From Varroa destructor (lineage: Eukaryota; Arthropoda; Arachnida; Mesostigmata; Varroidae): a DNA stretch of 64,000 nt. Positions 22,255-35,863 of this stretch are shown piece by piece (position 1 is the stretch's first letter; each line of letters starts with the position of its first letter). Below the pieces are notes generated by a model, which did not search any database, was not told the origin of the DNA, and saw nothing but the letters and a program-made list of their open reading frames with translations. Location: positions 24,643,377 to 24,707,376 of the forward strand of contig NW_019211457.1 of the NCBI RefSeq assembly GCF_002443255.2, written 5' to 3'. The position numbers were made by a program, and so were the translations under genes.

Positions 22255-25200
22255 TTCGATTGATCAGACCCTACACTTTGGCGATCGTTTCTCAATTATT
22301 CTTTGCCAGCTCAGTCCGATCGATTGTCTTCGTCCAATTGGCCGATGAATCTACAAGTCGATGTATTGTTATTTCATTTCCGTAGCAACAACTTATATTA
22401 ACTTCTACCATAACTTTGCACAATACGAGTGACAGACGTTGGTACTTACAAAATCAAGTGGTCAAAACATATCTTTCAATACAAAGTGGCGAGTGCTCAA
22501 GCAAATGACAAACAGGCGAATCAACAAATTAAATTCATATCCGGTCTTTCTATCTGCCATCTGATCTATTGTAAATCTTCCAAAGTCGGATTCTCTGGTG
22601 CTTTTTAATTGCAACTACTAAATTTGGCCGAACTCCATTCAAAAAATAAACCTTCACAGAGTTCAGCCTTGTATTCGATACTGGTACGTTAGTTGATTTC
22701 GAAATACTTCGTTTTAACAATCTTCCAGATATATTGGTATTAACCTCTGTTTGTTCTTGTCGAGGCGACCAGTGGCAGAATACATGCATTGAGGGGCATA
22801 TATTGAGGTAGTGAAGGCGATACACTGTGCGTCGACAGGTGGACCGTAAGACTGGGCAAATTTGTGTCAGTTGTTTGCCTGCTAAATACACTAATATATA
22901 GTATGATATTTAGAAGACAGATGAAGAGAGGATGTAAATATCGGCCAAAAAAACGTCTTGACCAGCGAGCTGAATTGGCTTTGGGTTTTTTCTACTTCAA
23001 TATGTTCTGTGTACACGCTCAATTAACCGTTCCAAACATTGCAATTGTTTTCGGCTTATACTTTAAATCCAGCCAATTTTTTTAAGGTTTTAAGTGATAA
23101 TAAAAGCTTGCCTCTTTCGGATTGTGTTCGATACAGGTACAGTTTCAGTGACGACGAAATTTCACATTTTATAATATTTGAAAATTTTTAGGTAGGCTCG
23201 ATCGATAATGGGTACATTTACAAACAATCATTGGAAGACGGTGGGCATTTGGTGGCCCAGTATTTGAAGAAACTTTAGATACTAAAGCTTTAATGCTATG
23301 AGCCAGTCCTTGAAGCTAACTTAAGGTAACTCAAATCGTGTCATTTTAAAATCCTTGGAGCTCCCTTTCAAGTTTTACTCCGGTAATATATAAACCTAGC
23401 AAGCATAACATGAAAAGAGAAAAAGGACGTGTAAGGACGGATTAGGACACATTAGCATTGCGAATATGAGACAAGCTTGCAACTGCTTAGCTTGCCTGAG
23501 ACGTGATTTGGGTTATCAGTTTTGGCCACTGACTATCCTACTGCAGAGGTAGATAGACGAATTAGTTAACAAGGTTTATTGGCGGATCGTCCAAAATGTC
23601 AGTACTGGATTCCGCTAAGATGGAAAATGACTAATTCCAAAATTACCTCTTGGTTTTAGTTATTTCTCGGACTACATATGTGTCGTGTAAAGAACTCGTT
23701 TTATTTTTGTATAGCAGAAAAATTAGAGGCCAATCAGGCAGCTCACGCTGACTCACGCGACTCTGATTGCAAAGAAAAGGGTGGATTTATCAAAGCCGTG
23801 AGGAATAGGAAAAAGGGCACGTAGAAGTATTTAGAGAATTTTTATTTCATCTTTATTTCTACGCTTACTTTCGAAATGAAGTAGTTGTAGAGTATCAAAC
23901 GTCACTGATGATCGTAATATTATCCAGACAATATCGATATTGTTAACATGAGCTTAGATAAGCTCAGTAATAAAAATAATGATAACGCTTCCCATTAAAA
24001 GAGACTTACAGATATGCGTAAAGCACGTAGAAAGATCGGGCCGACCTTGTAATTGGCGCATTACATTAACAACGAATATAAATTAATTAAATAGATCTCT
24101 AACTAAATCCATTATCAGGAACAGGTTCTATTAGGTTGTTCCAGGCGAACCCGGCAGGATTTGAGATGGAGTAGCTCTCGAATTAGTTGGGCGAGAATGA
24201 TAATTTTCAGTTATCAATTAGAGGTATTCTTCCTTGCTCTTTCTTCTTGTTTAGTGTTCTGCACCATCATATACTTAACATTCGCTTTCCCCTATGTAAT
24301 TTCTCTATTCATGGCTTTTTTTTAAAGTAAATTGTTAGTGGAATATGGTTGCATACTAAGGCCTTGTTTTAGGATACGAAAAGCCCTGTAATCACACGGG
24401 TTTACATCGGGACACCAAGTGAGTTGAGGACAATGCTAGATATTTCCTTGCTCAACCCTGGAGACAACTGAGGCATGACGATATTGTTGCCAGGCACCCA
24501 GACTGTGTGTTTTCAATCACTACATTCACAATTGACACCCATAGAAATCTTTTGATTGCAGAAGCGCGTTCCTGTTTTTCGGGTCCCAACAACTGGCCAT
24601 CTCCTTGCTAGTCCTCAACACCCTAGTATCCGCACGTGAAACGTGCGCACTATTTACGTACCATGTTTTTGCTTAAGGTTTTCCTGTGTGGTGGCTTCAC
24701 CAATTTTTGATGACTTCGATGAAGCTTCAAACTCGACGTTTTTTTTCTTATTAAAACTTGAAGCATAACATTTTTATCTACTTTTTTTTTTTTTTAATAT
24801 AGACTACTTCTCAGCAGGGATATTCTACTAGTGGATAGAGGATTTCAACATGAACTTCATGGATGAGACATTGTAATTGTTTTACATTACCGTTATAATT
24901 AATGATTTTGACAGAAAGTCCGCGATATAGGATTAGTTTCATAACCTAGCTGCATCAGTCAACCAGCTGATCCAGGCTGTGAGTATACTAAGACAATTGT
25001 AGATAGACGCACTTTCAATAATCCGACCATTCTACATATATCCAAAATGGCCATCAATATAATACTGTTTAATAGTTGCGAAATTTTGCCGTTGGTTGCA
25101 TATTTGGCCTAAACTCGACTTCGTCTATTCAGCGTCCAAACGACCGAGGCTGTACTCAGCCAAATGCTCCCTTACCCAACAAACTGTTCGGGTTATCATA

Positions 25201-27534
25201 ACAAGGACAAATCGAAGGATACATAATTCCTATTCTTCTGAATTGGTTATGGGGGCTGTGGAATTATGATACTATTTTTAGTTGAGATAGAAAGCGATTT
25301 CTAACTACCAAAGATTGTAGTAACCATTGTTACCAACTAAAGAACTTTTTCACACAATGGCTCCTCTCAGCTGTCAAACTTTGTGTGAGAAAACAACAGA
25401 TAAAAAGCTTCTTCTGTTAGCCCATTACCCACTTTTGCTTGCCCACTGACACTGGAAAAGCATGCCAGAGGATTAAACTGGCCGACTCACCTCGTAGCGC
25501 TAATAACACGCAAGACCCCCGAATTTCGGAAACTATCCGAACAACCTTGACATGGATGGTCGATCGACGATTTTTGCTGGCAACGAAGGAAAAGCGTGTT
25601 TTGTGTGCCACACGCGTCGATACCATTTAGAGCGAACACATTGGAGAACAAAAACCATACACCTCAGTTGTAGTAACAGTGTTTCGCTATCAATAGTGTC
25701 ATTGAGGTAGATGCGTCCCCATCGATGCGTAAGAACCTGTTGTAAGTAATTACATAGTCAAAGTGCGATAAACGCCCTGTTCAACGCAAATAAAATTGCA
25801 GCTATATAATAACAGTGTTTTAATGGCTGACTGGTCGACCAATAACAATAGCTTAGAGGTTAGCCCGGCAGATCGTCCACTATTGATATTTGTTACTTTG
25901 ATAGTAAATCGATGTTTATACGAAACAACGATATGTTAGAGCTGGCCGATTGTATAGCTTTTGATACAACATACTTTCAGAAGTTGTTACTACTAAGAAC
26001 CCACTATTGTTGTACACTGATCGGGGAAACCAGCTGAAACTGCAGCTATATAAAAAAAAAAAAACTCTTATTAAAAAACAAAATCGTAGAAGCATGGATA
26101 TAACTTGAAGCCTCCTGGGAAATGTCTATGTCAGGTAGCACATTACCTGTCATGTTAATGTACTTTTTATATAACAACCAGTGTATAATTAAACATTTTA
26201 ATAACTGTTTCATTACAAACCCACAAAAATATTAAAGATTTACCTGTAAAGTAATTAAGACTGTGGTACAGGTGGATCCTTTGTTTTTTTACACGGCTAA
26301 GCATTGCGAAGTTCCAAGAATAAGCTGTTCCAGTCACTATGCGATTTAGTGATAAGAACGTCGCCTAAGCGAGAGGGATTAGTTAATAGAGCGCGTGGGT
26401 TCGATTCGTGTTAAAAATAAACGGGATTTTTCAGAAAAAAATACTTCAGTTCTCTCTCTGTTCGACGCAGTAAACAAAGCCACCGTAGGCTTGCGCATGA
26501 AGCACTAACTTTCACGCGTGAAAAAACACTTCCCCTAACGGGGGACGATTGTAATTATTTCAACAGAAAGCAAATCGTAAGAGCGGGCTTAAGCAGTGCG
26601 ACAACATGTTTTGCAGGTGTCTTCATCCATAAAGAAACAGGCAATATAAGTTCATAGTTCATATGCAACAGATCGGACACCCAGCAACCATGCTATATAG
26701 GGCCCGAAGCTCAAGCAGTTTTAGCTTTGCTCTTCGCGGGTTTCGACGGGCGATCTAGTTATGCCGTCGGCTTCCTCCTGAATAACCTGCGTAGTAATGC
26801 CTTACGATTTTGGATAGCCCTTGTTGTTCAATTGTTCTAATTTCCTTTCTGCTTTTACGCCAGGGTTGTCTCCGCAACTACTTGATTTATATAGACCATA
26901 GCACCTCAATGTCTTCCACAATATTCTAGGGATGTGGGTGCTATGTCTTTGGTCGGTCCTGAGTGAACGTAAGTCAAGGATCTGTTTATGCCACACAAAG
27001 AAAGACAATATGAACTATCCCTTGTTGAGTCGAATGTCATTGTGATAGACGTAAACGAATGAAATATCCCGACTGAATCTCACGATAACCTTTTACTGTA
27101 AATAGAAGAACTTGTTTCCGCCATGCATAAGAGTTTCTAGTGTTTAAAGCCTGTTTGTTTTGAGATATAGTTTGGTTGATGATGCGTTGGAGAACATCCG
27201 ACTCTCTTTCAACGTGTTAAGGTCATCTGAAATAAGTGTTAACCAACTTGTATTAGTTCCTCAGAAGTTAGCTTTTTCGACAAAATTCTTGCCGTAAGCT
27301 TCTCGCCTTTGAAGGAGCTTTTCGAATGATTCGACATATCCTCGTGTGAAACTTTTGCGCGAGCTTCTTTTGGGGTGAATTGATGCGAGACAACCATGTG
27401 TTTTTCTTTTTTCTCGTGTTCATATGTTCCCACCGTGACTCACAGGTTACCCAATACGACGGTTGTCTCTGCTGATTTTCATTCGTAACAGAGAACATAA
27501 GGCACCGCTTTTTGGAATTCTATTGTTATTTTTC

Positions 27535-27554
27535 AAAAAAAAAAAAAAAAAAAA
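27535..27554 (+). repeat. Poly(A) run
   Basis: 20 consecutive A. It may be a simple repeat or the tail of a retroposed sequence. Confidence 0.85.
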
Positions 27555-28707
27555 GACGAAATACGACTGAAAGTAACTCATCTTAGAACGCCTGTGTAAA
27601 AATCAAAGCACACGTTTCAATGGTTTAAGATTTGCCCTGTGGTTAACAGAAGGGAAGACACACAGGTTTCGCTTCATGCTCCAAGCCAGCCATCTGAGGC
27701 AATGCTTAACGGCAGTTCTGAACGCAAATCTTCAAACGTTCATTTGCAAATGAGTATGGCGCCACAAGCCCGCTCATGAGTTTTTTTCATCTTTTTGTAT
27801 TTTTCTGACACAGTATGCAATACTGTAGGCTATTAAGTCTTCTACACGTGCAGATTATGACTTGGCATACGTGCCAGGCTTAGGTCGGTGCGTCATGATA
27901 TTGGAAGACCCATTTTCACGTGACCAAGGCGAAATATCAGGGGCTACTCAAGATAAGCAACATTTCCACGTTTACTGTAGTATTTACATGCACCGAACGA
28001 TTTCGTGAAAAGAGTTGATTTAGCTCTTTACAATCTTAGTTATACCACATATTGCCATAATGTGGAAAAAAAAAAACAAATAATTTTTCTACAAAATCCT
28101 GCCAAAGCCATTGACACATTACTTGTATCGACTAGAGCGCTCTTGCCATTATAGGACTACTAGCACAGTTTAGAATTTTGCTGATTGGTAGTTTGTGTGT
28201 CAACAATTTACTACTCATTAGTGTAGCATCAGAGTCTTGAACTGCCTGCCACCTACAGAATTTCTGTCTGTCATCTAACACAACAACGGTATTGTATACG
28301 GACTCGTTCGCTCATTGTTTCGTACAATTGAATCCAGAAAAAACAACTGAATAAGGTAGTTTTTCTTCAAAGAGACGAATTGTCGTCAGAAACACATTAA
28401 TAAACACCCTGTAAATACCTGTCCTTCGAATCGTATTTTTAGCGACGTATGACCCATTTTTTCATGGCGGCTTAATCGATGGCATAATAAAGAAGAAAGA
28501 GGTGATGCACCTTCATAGACACTTCTATTAAGTAAAGAGCGATAGCCAATGGCCACTGCCGCTGCCGATGGCCGACAAGTGTGTTCCATCAGAGAGGGGA
28601 TTGATTAAGTTCGCAGAAGGTTATTTCGGATCAGCTCAACTTCGCAGTAGTTTTCGCCGTGTGAAAATTTTAAGTTGAACAATCTGTTCATTTTCACAAA
28701 GTGAATG

Positions 28708-28812
28708 TTCCGATCCCGGCTCGAAAGCAAACGTATTTTGCCCAGTTTCAACTCTAGTCAACTTTAAAGGCCCCTAACTTTAGATGACCAGGACGTTAGC
28801 ACTGCACCACCG
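28708..28812 (-). repeat. tRNA-like relic, minus strand
   Basis: On the minus strand an A-box-like cggtggtgcagtgctaacg is followed by a B-box-like gagccgggatcggaac. The distance between boxes is larger than in a normal tRNA. This suggests an old tRNA-derived SINE or a rearranged copy. Confidence 0.3.
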
Positions 28813-29573
28813 TGAGAACTATTGTCCACACGTAATTTGCTTGAAAGTTGTTAACGACGAATCAACAACAATTATCGGTCGTGCGAAGAATCTTGCGGTA
28901 AAAAATACGTGAAGCTAAGCCACGTCTGCAGAGTTTTGAATCGTTATTTTCGTTTAAATTCACATTGAATGTTCGCGATAACCTCTCGAGCTGCTTCTAG
29001 GTGAACGAGAAATAAAGGTAGTTAAATTCATGATATTAATTAGTATGTCCGGCTTCTGTGCCTACTCGCCCTGAACAAAAAAATAATTTCGTTTTAAGCG
29101 AAAAATTACATTTCCCGTAACGTACTACTCGAAAACTGTCTAAGTCAATTGACTGGAGGCATCTACCATTATATTCACGAATATATTGCCATTCCCCATA
29201 GGAATAACCAGTTTTGTTTTTTTTGACACTAATAAATAGCTAAAAAATTAGATTTTCACCCCATTTCTGCTTTAGATCGTTGCAAAGATGTTTACCAGTC
29301 CATTAGAACAAGCACCCGTCGTCTGAGAAATATGAATTTCACGCAGGTGTCCTCAGTGTAAGTCCTCAGTGGATGTTCCAGAGTTTTCAACCCAGCTTTA
29401 GCAGTACATTGGAATTGATTCATGCAAATTATACAGATCTCAATATCCTCTATTGGTTACAATTTGCAATTTATGAACATTTACAGTTTACCTACCCTGA
29501 ATAGATACATACTAATCGTTCATCTGTGGTTGCAAAATCGTTAGAGAAACACTTCGTTTATGACATTTATTAC

Positions 29574-29740
29574 CTAACTCGTACTGGCTGAAGCTTTGGT
29601 TCTCGGGAGAACCGTTGTGACGGCTCATTGCTAATTTTTTCTGGCGCCGGTCCGGTCAAACGACTTTTAGTCGCTATAGTACGAATATTGCGTTCGCCGT
29701 TAGATCGAACGAGGCGGCCATCGATTATCATCAACCTCAT
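29574..29740 (-). CDS. Candidate first coding exon, basic protein
   Basis: In a GC-rich island on the minus strand the first ATG (29740, context GGAAAAATGAGG with A at -3) opens 55 codons. They end at a good donor, GTTAG|GTAATA. The product starts MRLMIIDGRLVRSNGERNIR and is rich in Arg, Lys and Pro. The sequence upstream of the ATG is GC-rich, as a 5' UTR might be. The opposite strand also has an open frame here. No family is recognised. Confidence 0.35.
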
Positions 29741-30985
29741 TTTTCCACGCGAAGGCAGCGGCGAGGTGCGAATTATAAGCGGCCATAGATATATGTTCAA
29801 AAGAAAAAAAAAAGGCCATCAATATATGTTAAAGGAGATAGGACTATGAGTATGTGCAGCTTACAGATTGTACGTAGATATCGAGTCTAATCTGAAGAAT
29901 GTATCTAAGTGAGATTTACGATATAGCTTTATGACTGCGCCTTGTCAATCAATTAATAGATACAATAATGCTTTATTACATATCTAAAATCAAACCCGCA
30001 ATTGGAGGCAGTACAACATTTCTGTATATACTAGAAATATTCGATGATAATGCGCCTGCAAGCATTGAGTCAATGTAAAATCTTCGGAGCAAACTGATAC
30101 GCTCTAGGCGGAAACGTGTTAGGTAACCGAGAAATATCTAGCACGGCAAAGATAAAATAGTCAAACTGGTTAACTACGTTTGATACCGACTGCAGGCTTC
30201 CTGGCGAATGTTTTGTTATCGTTAGTACACAGTTGACTTTCTACTTTTAATATCTTATTCCAGAAATTTAAGTCGCATTCGTAAGTGTGTGAGATCTGGT
30301 CCTTGATAGTTTCAGCTTCTACAGACTAATGGCATATACATAAAGAAACCTGTACGGGGACTGAAAGTTGTGCTCTCTTACCCAGTAATCTACCGTGTAG
30401 AAATCGAGCTGCTGCACTTCATCCTTATGTCGTCGAACGTTCTTCAAGTCCCCGACTGAACTGTGTCATTTTCAATCATTGCGTCCGCACGATAATTTCA
30501 GTCATCTCTGGTGATCGTCCCATCTCTAGAGATCAGCTCCTCTTTTTAGTAAAAGCAAAAACGGCACTGTTCTTCTCAAAGAAAGAAAGGAGCACATACG
30601 TAGAAGGCAAGGCCTGTAGCGTTCATGTTCAAAGTAGCAACTGCGAACAGTATACACCCTAATGGCCATGATGAACACTCTAATTCTGTCAGGGAAGTCC
30701 GTATGCCGTGTGCTAGATACATATTAGCTATCCGAAGCTGCTTAGCGAACCGGAAAACTTGAAAAATGCTTAAAAAAATCATATGAGGTAAAACAGGCAC
30801 ATTCCGAATTTACCGTAGTCGGTTACGCGTTGAAACCAGCGTCATGGGAACTCTTCAACAGCTCTGTATGTATGATTAACGTTGTTTTCCACAACACTCA
30901 GCATCGCAAAAAGTATTTATTTAGTGTATAGTGGATGTAAGAATAACTACTACCAAAGGAGCTTCCGGCCAAACAGTGGAACCAC

Positions 30986-31101
30986 CTATCGAGGCTAAGA
31001 ACGAGCCTGCTGTATCCGTATTCCGCCAGGAAGTCGCATAAATCGAGCTTGGCCTGAATAGATCGGATCCTGATCACAAGGAGCTGAGAACCATTTCTCT
31101 G
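30986..31101 (-). CDS. Candidate internal exon, unknown protein
   Basis: A strong acceptor on minus (gatcttccctcacag) is followed by 38 codons plus two bases and a donor, GATAG|GTGGTT. The frame reads QRNGSQLLVIRIRSIQAKLD then LCDFLAEYGYSRLVLSLD. Good splice context and a helix-like protein with no low complexity favour a real exon. I could not find phase-matched neighbours. The frame is open on both sides of the proposed exon (30898-31149), which weakens the boundary argument. Confidence 0.33.
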
Positions 31102-31565
31102 CTGTGAGGGAAGATCGATTTGGTACGTGTCAATGCCGTAGCTGGCCACACGTACGTAAAAACGATTCAGTTCTTTTTATCTTGTTTACCAATAACATTG
31201 GAATCGTCATCGATGTCCTTTTTATTCTACGTCAGTATGTTTATATAAAATGGCAGTCATTAGCAGCCAGCAGGACTGGTGGATTATATTTCTATCATGT
31301 ATTGAAACACTAGCTTGTCATATATGAATCAAAAGAATGTCTTCATTGAAGTGCATAGTAGCCAGCAGCTTACCGAACTGTGCTAATGAGGGCATACAGA
31401 ACAACGTATCAACTAAATACAACAAGGTGGCACGATGTCCTCTATACATATTCAACTATTCAGAAGTACTTGGCAATTTATTTCGTTCACGGTTACGTGA
31501 TATGCCATTCGTTGAATTTTTCCGCGTTTACGATACGATATGTCTTTGTACTTCGGACGCGTTAC

Positions 31566-31632
31566 GGTTCGAACCTAGGTCACCACGTGTCCCTGAGACT
31601 AGCACGCAAACACGTTACCCGGTGAGCTAGCA
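31566..31632 (-). repeat. tRNA-derived SINE head, minus strand
   Basis: Minus strand: A box tagctcaccgggtaacgtg, then B box aggttcgaacc about 45 bases later. Both are close to the RNA polymerase III consensus. The ends do not pair as an acceptor stem, so this is a tRNA-derived element rather than a tRNA gene. The 13.5-kb A-box-like sequence (tagctcagtggcgtaacc) resembles its first half. Confidence 0.5.
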
Positions 31633-32998
31633 TGGAGACATCAAAATTATAGTCTAACATAATGGGATATTTCTTTTTGGAAGCAGGACAAGTAGCGTCT
31701 GAGGTGAAGTGGCGATATGTTTTATAGGGGCTTCGATTAGCGTGTGCCTACGTGTGTTAAAATGTTAAAGGCACGATGATACGCGCAAGATTATCCGCAA
31801 ATCGCAAAATTACCACTGAGTGATAATTTGTATATACTACCCTAAATGTACCTTTCAGATATTGGCAAGAGAGCTAGTATTTCGAAAAGCGACATTCGAT
31901 TTAATCCCAGTTTGCATACGGCTATGTCCTAGTCGAATGACATTGAATTGAACCAATAATTTTTAGCCAGATTTTGTTTTTTTGTTGTTAATACTACCCT
32001 AACGGCTCCCAACACTATTTTCATCAGTTGTTTCGTTGAAAACTTACCTTCTAGCTTTGTTATGCGGTCTTTTATCCTGTGAGCTGCGAGTTCTGTATCA
32101 AGTTGTAAGCTACGCTGTTTGTGAAATTATTACTGATACAGGCCCAAAGGCAAAAAAACGTTTCTTAATAATTTTCTAAATGTTCACATACGTTACAAAA
32201 AAAACTTTCATATTTGTATAATATACACAACAGAAATTTTCAGCACGTGGAAGAAACAAACAAAAGTTGCAGGGCACACCGCTTGAAACGATAAGGAGGC
32301 TAGACGAGCGTAATTACAAACCTGCCCGCCAATGTTACCTGCTGTGAACCAAGAAAGTTAAACTGTTATCGAAGTTTTATCTATACGTATACATAATAAT
32401 GTTAGGAATAATTAAATTAATTAAATAAAAAATTAAAAAAGCCAGCGCGTTAGCTCATCTTTGTCAATCCAGCAAGGGTACTGGGTGCTATAACTTTACT
32501 TCGTCAACGCTCTAGTTCCAGCCTGCTCTCTTACTTTATTTAGTTCCTAAAAATGGCCAAGGCCCTAGGACTGAGATATATGTATATATGCATCTATATA
32601 TGTACGTAAATATTCATATAATAACAATATGACCTATACGTCGATACATTTGGCGGTTGGCAACTTTACGGCAAGATTCACACGACAATATTACCGAAGA
32701 TGGCCGGACGACGCGATAGAAGGACAAAAATTGCTAACAAGATGCTTCTGCAAAGACGACTGATGCTTTTGCCATGTCAGGCGTGAGAAACGAGTCTCAA
32801 TAACCTCAAACTGATTTATAATTGAATTAAAATAGCAGATGAATTGCCACTTCTTGAAGGACGGAGTTCAGCTTTGCGTTTTTATGATTTCGCTCACAGT
32901 TGATTGACTACTGCCCGTAACGTGAATGATGCGTTGAAAAATTTGGATTGTCTCATTAACGTAAGGCTCGTCATGAATTTCCGTGAGGCTTTAATAGC

Positions 32999-33055
32999 GG
33001 AATTACGTAATAACAAGTTACAGGCAGAAGCTATAACTTGCTATTACGTAATTCC
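32999..33055. repeat. 22-bp inverted repeat (hairpin)
   Basis: Arms 32999-33020 and 33034-33055 are complementary at 21 of 22 positions, with a 13-base loop. The arm begins GGAATTACGTAATA. Confidence 0.9.
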
Positions 33056-33737
33056 AAGAAAACTAAAACAATATAATTGATTTAAAGTCAAATCTTATCC
33101 CAATCAGTAGGTTCGGCGTAATACGTCTTGCATGTGCTGCTGTCAGGCTCGGCTACCCAGAAGAAGCGGTTTTACCAAAATACACATGGCTTACACAAAA
33201 GCATATCTAATACCGAAAGGACAGAACGTAATTATGCTTGGAAAGAAAATATCTACTTATTTACCAATACTAAAAATGTTAATTTTTGACTTATTTTATC
33301 GACGACGATAAATTCGAAAGGCGAATGTTGTTCAGCACCGATTTGAATAAGCGCGCACCCGACAGATACAGTACAATTTCGCCATATTTGAACACACAGA
33401 CAGCCAAATATAGCAGCCGACCACCTTCGTATACTCGGTGTTAGCTAACTATAAATGAATACGACTAAAGCAGTCCGGTAATGCATACTCACTATGTAGA
33501 TACAATAAAAAAAAAATAATACCCTCGATGTTTTGCGTAAATTCTAGTCGATAGCGAGACATTGCAACGTTACCGGTGGCTACCGTTCATAGATAAGACG
33601 GTAAGCAATCGTTCCCAACGAGAAACAATATACGTTTCCAATAACTTGAATTGTCCGCAGCAAATAAACAAGGCAGAATAAAATGCCTACTTGATAACCA
33701 TATTTATGTCTTTCCCAGAAGTGGAGAACAGTCACTG

Positions 33738-33761
33738 ATATATATATATATATATATATAT
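33738..33761. repeat. (AT)n microsatellite
   Basis: 24 bases of uninterrupted AT repeat. Confidence 0.9.
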
Positions 33762-35863
33762 GAAAACGTTAGGATTACGTTTCGATTAACAACTCAAACT
33801 GATAGCTATTGTTTGGTATGCCTAGCGTGCATTCGTAACTACATACTGTTCTAGTTTTATAATCAATGCTCGATACTTTACGACCTCTTACAAATACAAT
33901 TATTCTGATTACGTTTGATGGACAGTGGTATATACGTTTGTCATCGACCTGAGAAGACGACACATGTAAACTGTGCATGCGTTTACGTGCACGCACATAA
34001 TTCATTATAGAAACAGTGCTTATATATGGTCAAGATCACTATTAATGGTGTTGAAGTGAAACGGGCCTCAGCCCAAAGCGGGCGTAACTATATCCGTTAT
34101 AGTGTGGAACTTCAATCGACGTGAGGGAATCTCACCCGTAACATTACTAGTACTTTAGCAGTCACGTTTACTGAATTTCGTCCAAATATCACATAATTAA
34201 CATATCTGTGACTTCATATTTACCCGCTATTCGAAGCAGTGCGATCGTTTCTGCTTGTTTTTCAGACAATGCAGTTTAATGTGCAATGCAGTGGATCACG
34301 GCATTCGAACTCTTGATTCACTACAGCGGATGCGCGGAAAATGTTAACTACGCAAGTTAAAACTGTTAAAATTCAATAGGTGTAGAACTTTGAAGTTCTC
34401 TACAATTTGCTAGGTTCGCAGCTTAACACTTGGCGGTTTTGTACAAGATACAGAGGTTTGTTCGATTTTTCATTAGTCACATATATTCTAGATTTTTTTT
34501 TCTGATCCCGTTTCTTCACCACCTGTCATAAGCGTGATTAAATAAAAACCCAAAATAGAAATTTACTCATTTCGCATATCACATCAGAAGCAAAACTGTC
34601 AGGATCAAGCTTTTGCCCGTCTGACGAGCCCATGTTCGCAGGACTCTTTGCATCTTATTTTTAATGAACTCTAAGCATCGATAGGATCGTTCCTTCCTTC
34701 CTAGGGCGGACAAGCGTTTACGAAAGCGATATGACAATGCTGATTAGGATAGTATTGTCGTTTTAAAGTCATTTTGTAGAGAAGCTTCAAGCAGTTGGCG
34801 AACCATGTGGGGAAAGGTCGATCTATTAGCTCCGACCGTACCTATTGCCCCGCTAATATTTGATAGGTACAAGCGGCGTTTAGGAAATTGCAAAGCAGCT
34901 AAGAGCCAGTGACCTCTACGTAATCAGGTGTGATTTTGGCCGACAATGTGTCGTGTATTACGAATACATTGATGTACAAGTAACCAAACGTGCCATGCGT
35001 TCGCAACGACGATATCGACACTCGTTGCAGTGATAGCAACGAAGGTTACTGTCGTACTAATCACGTACTAATACTACTGCGTAAATTGAAGCGATACTAT
35101 AATACGAGGCTAGAAACTTAGTGCCAAAGGGTCGCGTCGTCAGCGCTCAAAGTTACCATCGAGCGCCAATAGCGCACAACCAAGGTCACTCAATTACTTG
35201 ACTCAGCCATGGGATCCGCGCACTCGACGCCCTTCAAGTACTGCGTCTACAATGAACAGTAGAAAAACAATCTTTGTTATCGCCGTACTTAAAAAAAAAT
35301 AAAAAAATTATACAAAGGATTTTTTCACTAGACTCGCATCCAAAAAGGTTATGTGCATTCGAAAATTTTCTTTTCAAGAACTGCTTATAAAGATGTATAC
35401 ATTTAGTTACTCCTGTTTGTGAAAAAGGTAACTTAATTCCATAAGAATTTCCCATGGTATCCCCTTTTACGTCACTGTCGGCACCCTCATAGACTTCCGC
35501 AGTTCTCGATAGCCGGTTAAGCGTACCCGCACGGCTGGCAAATTCGAATATCTGTGACAGTAACCACGGTTCGCTGCAGAACTATTGACGATTTGTTTAT
35601 CGTTTGCGACAAAGCGGTAGAGGTAATGAAAAATGATTATACCGACCAGAGGAGCAACTACCCGGTCTTACTTCATAACGCGTTGTCCTTCAACAATGAC
35701 CTGTGTGTTCGATGGACCCGTACTACTTCAGTTAATAAGTATTATATCGATTCATGTGGCATGGCAGTTTTTCGACCCACTATTCATGCTTTCTTCATCA
35801 TCACCACTTCCATCTCCGCCGGTATCAATGTACATCATCGGCACCGAATACCCCTGCGATCAG

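Larger units (their letters stand above)
22255..29573. other. Long stretch without a supported gene
   Basis: Mostly AT-rich DNA. Noted inside are a 16-base perfect palindrome ACAATATCGATATTGT at 23928, an ORF-rich 200-base stretch at 25.4-25.6 kb open on both strands, and a B-box-like ggttcgattcg at 26.4 kb. A Lys/Glu-rich minus frame lies at 27239-27433, and there is a 20-A tract at 27535. A minus frame at 28.4-28.6 kb starts MEHTCRPSAAAVAIG and reaches a possible donor (CAG|GTATTT). A tRNA-like relic lies near 28.7-28.8 kb. None supports a confident gene. Confidence 0.45.
31633..35863. other. Stretch without a supported gene
   Basis: AT-rich DNA with an inverted repeat at 33.0 kb and a TA repeat. 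Open frames at 35.55-35.86 kb overlap in several phases, and I call no gene from them. Confidence 0.5.

Noticed and set aside
25417..25630. Open frames on both strands, one with a zinc-finger-like CFVCHTRRYHLERTH
   Set aside because: The Cys/His spacing does not fit the C2H2 pattern, the frame has no clear exon boundaries, and the opposite strand is equally open.
26330..26420. Possible tRNA with B box ggttcgattcg
   Set aside because: The T-arm and acceptor stem do not pair and the A box is poor.
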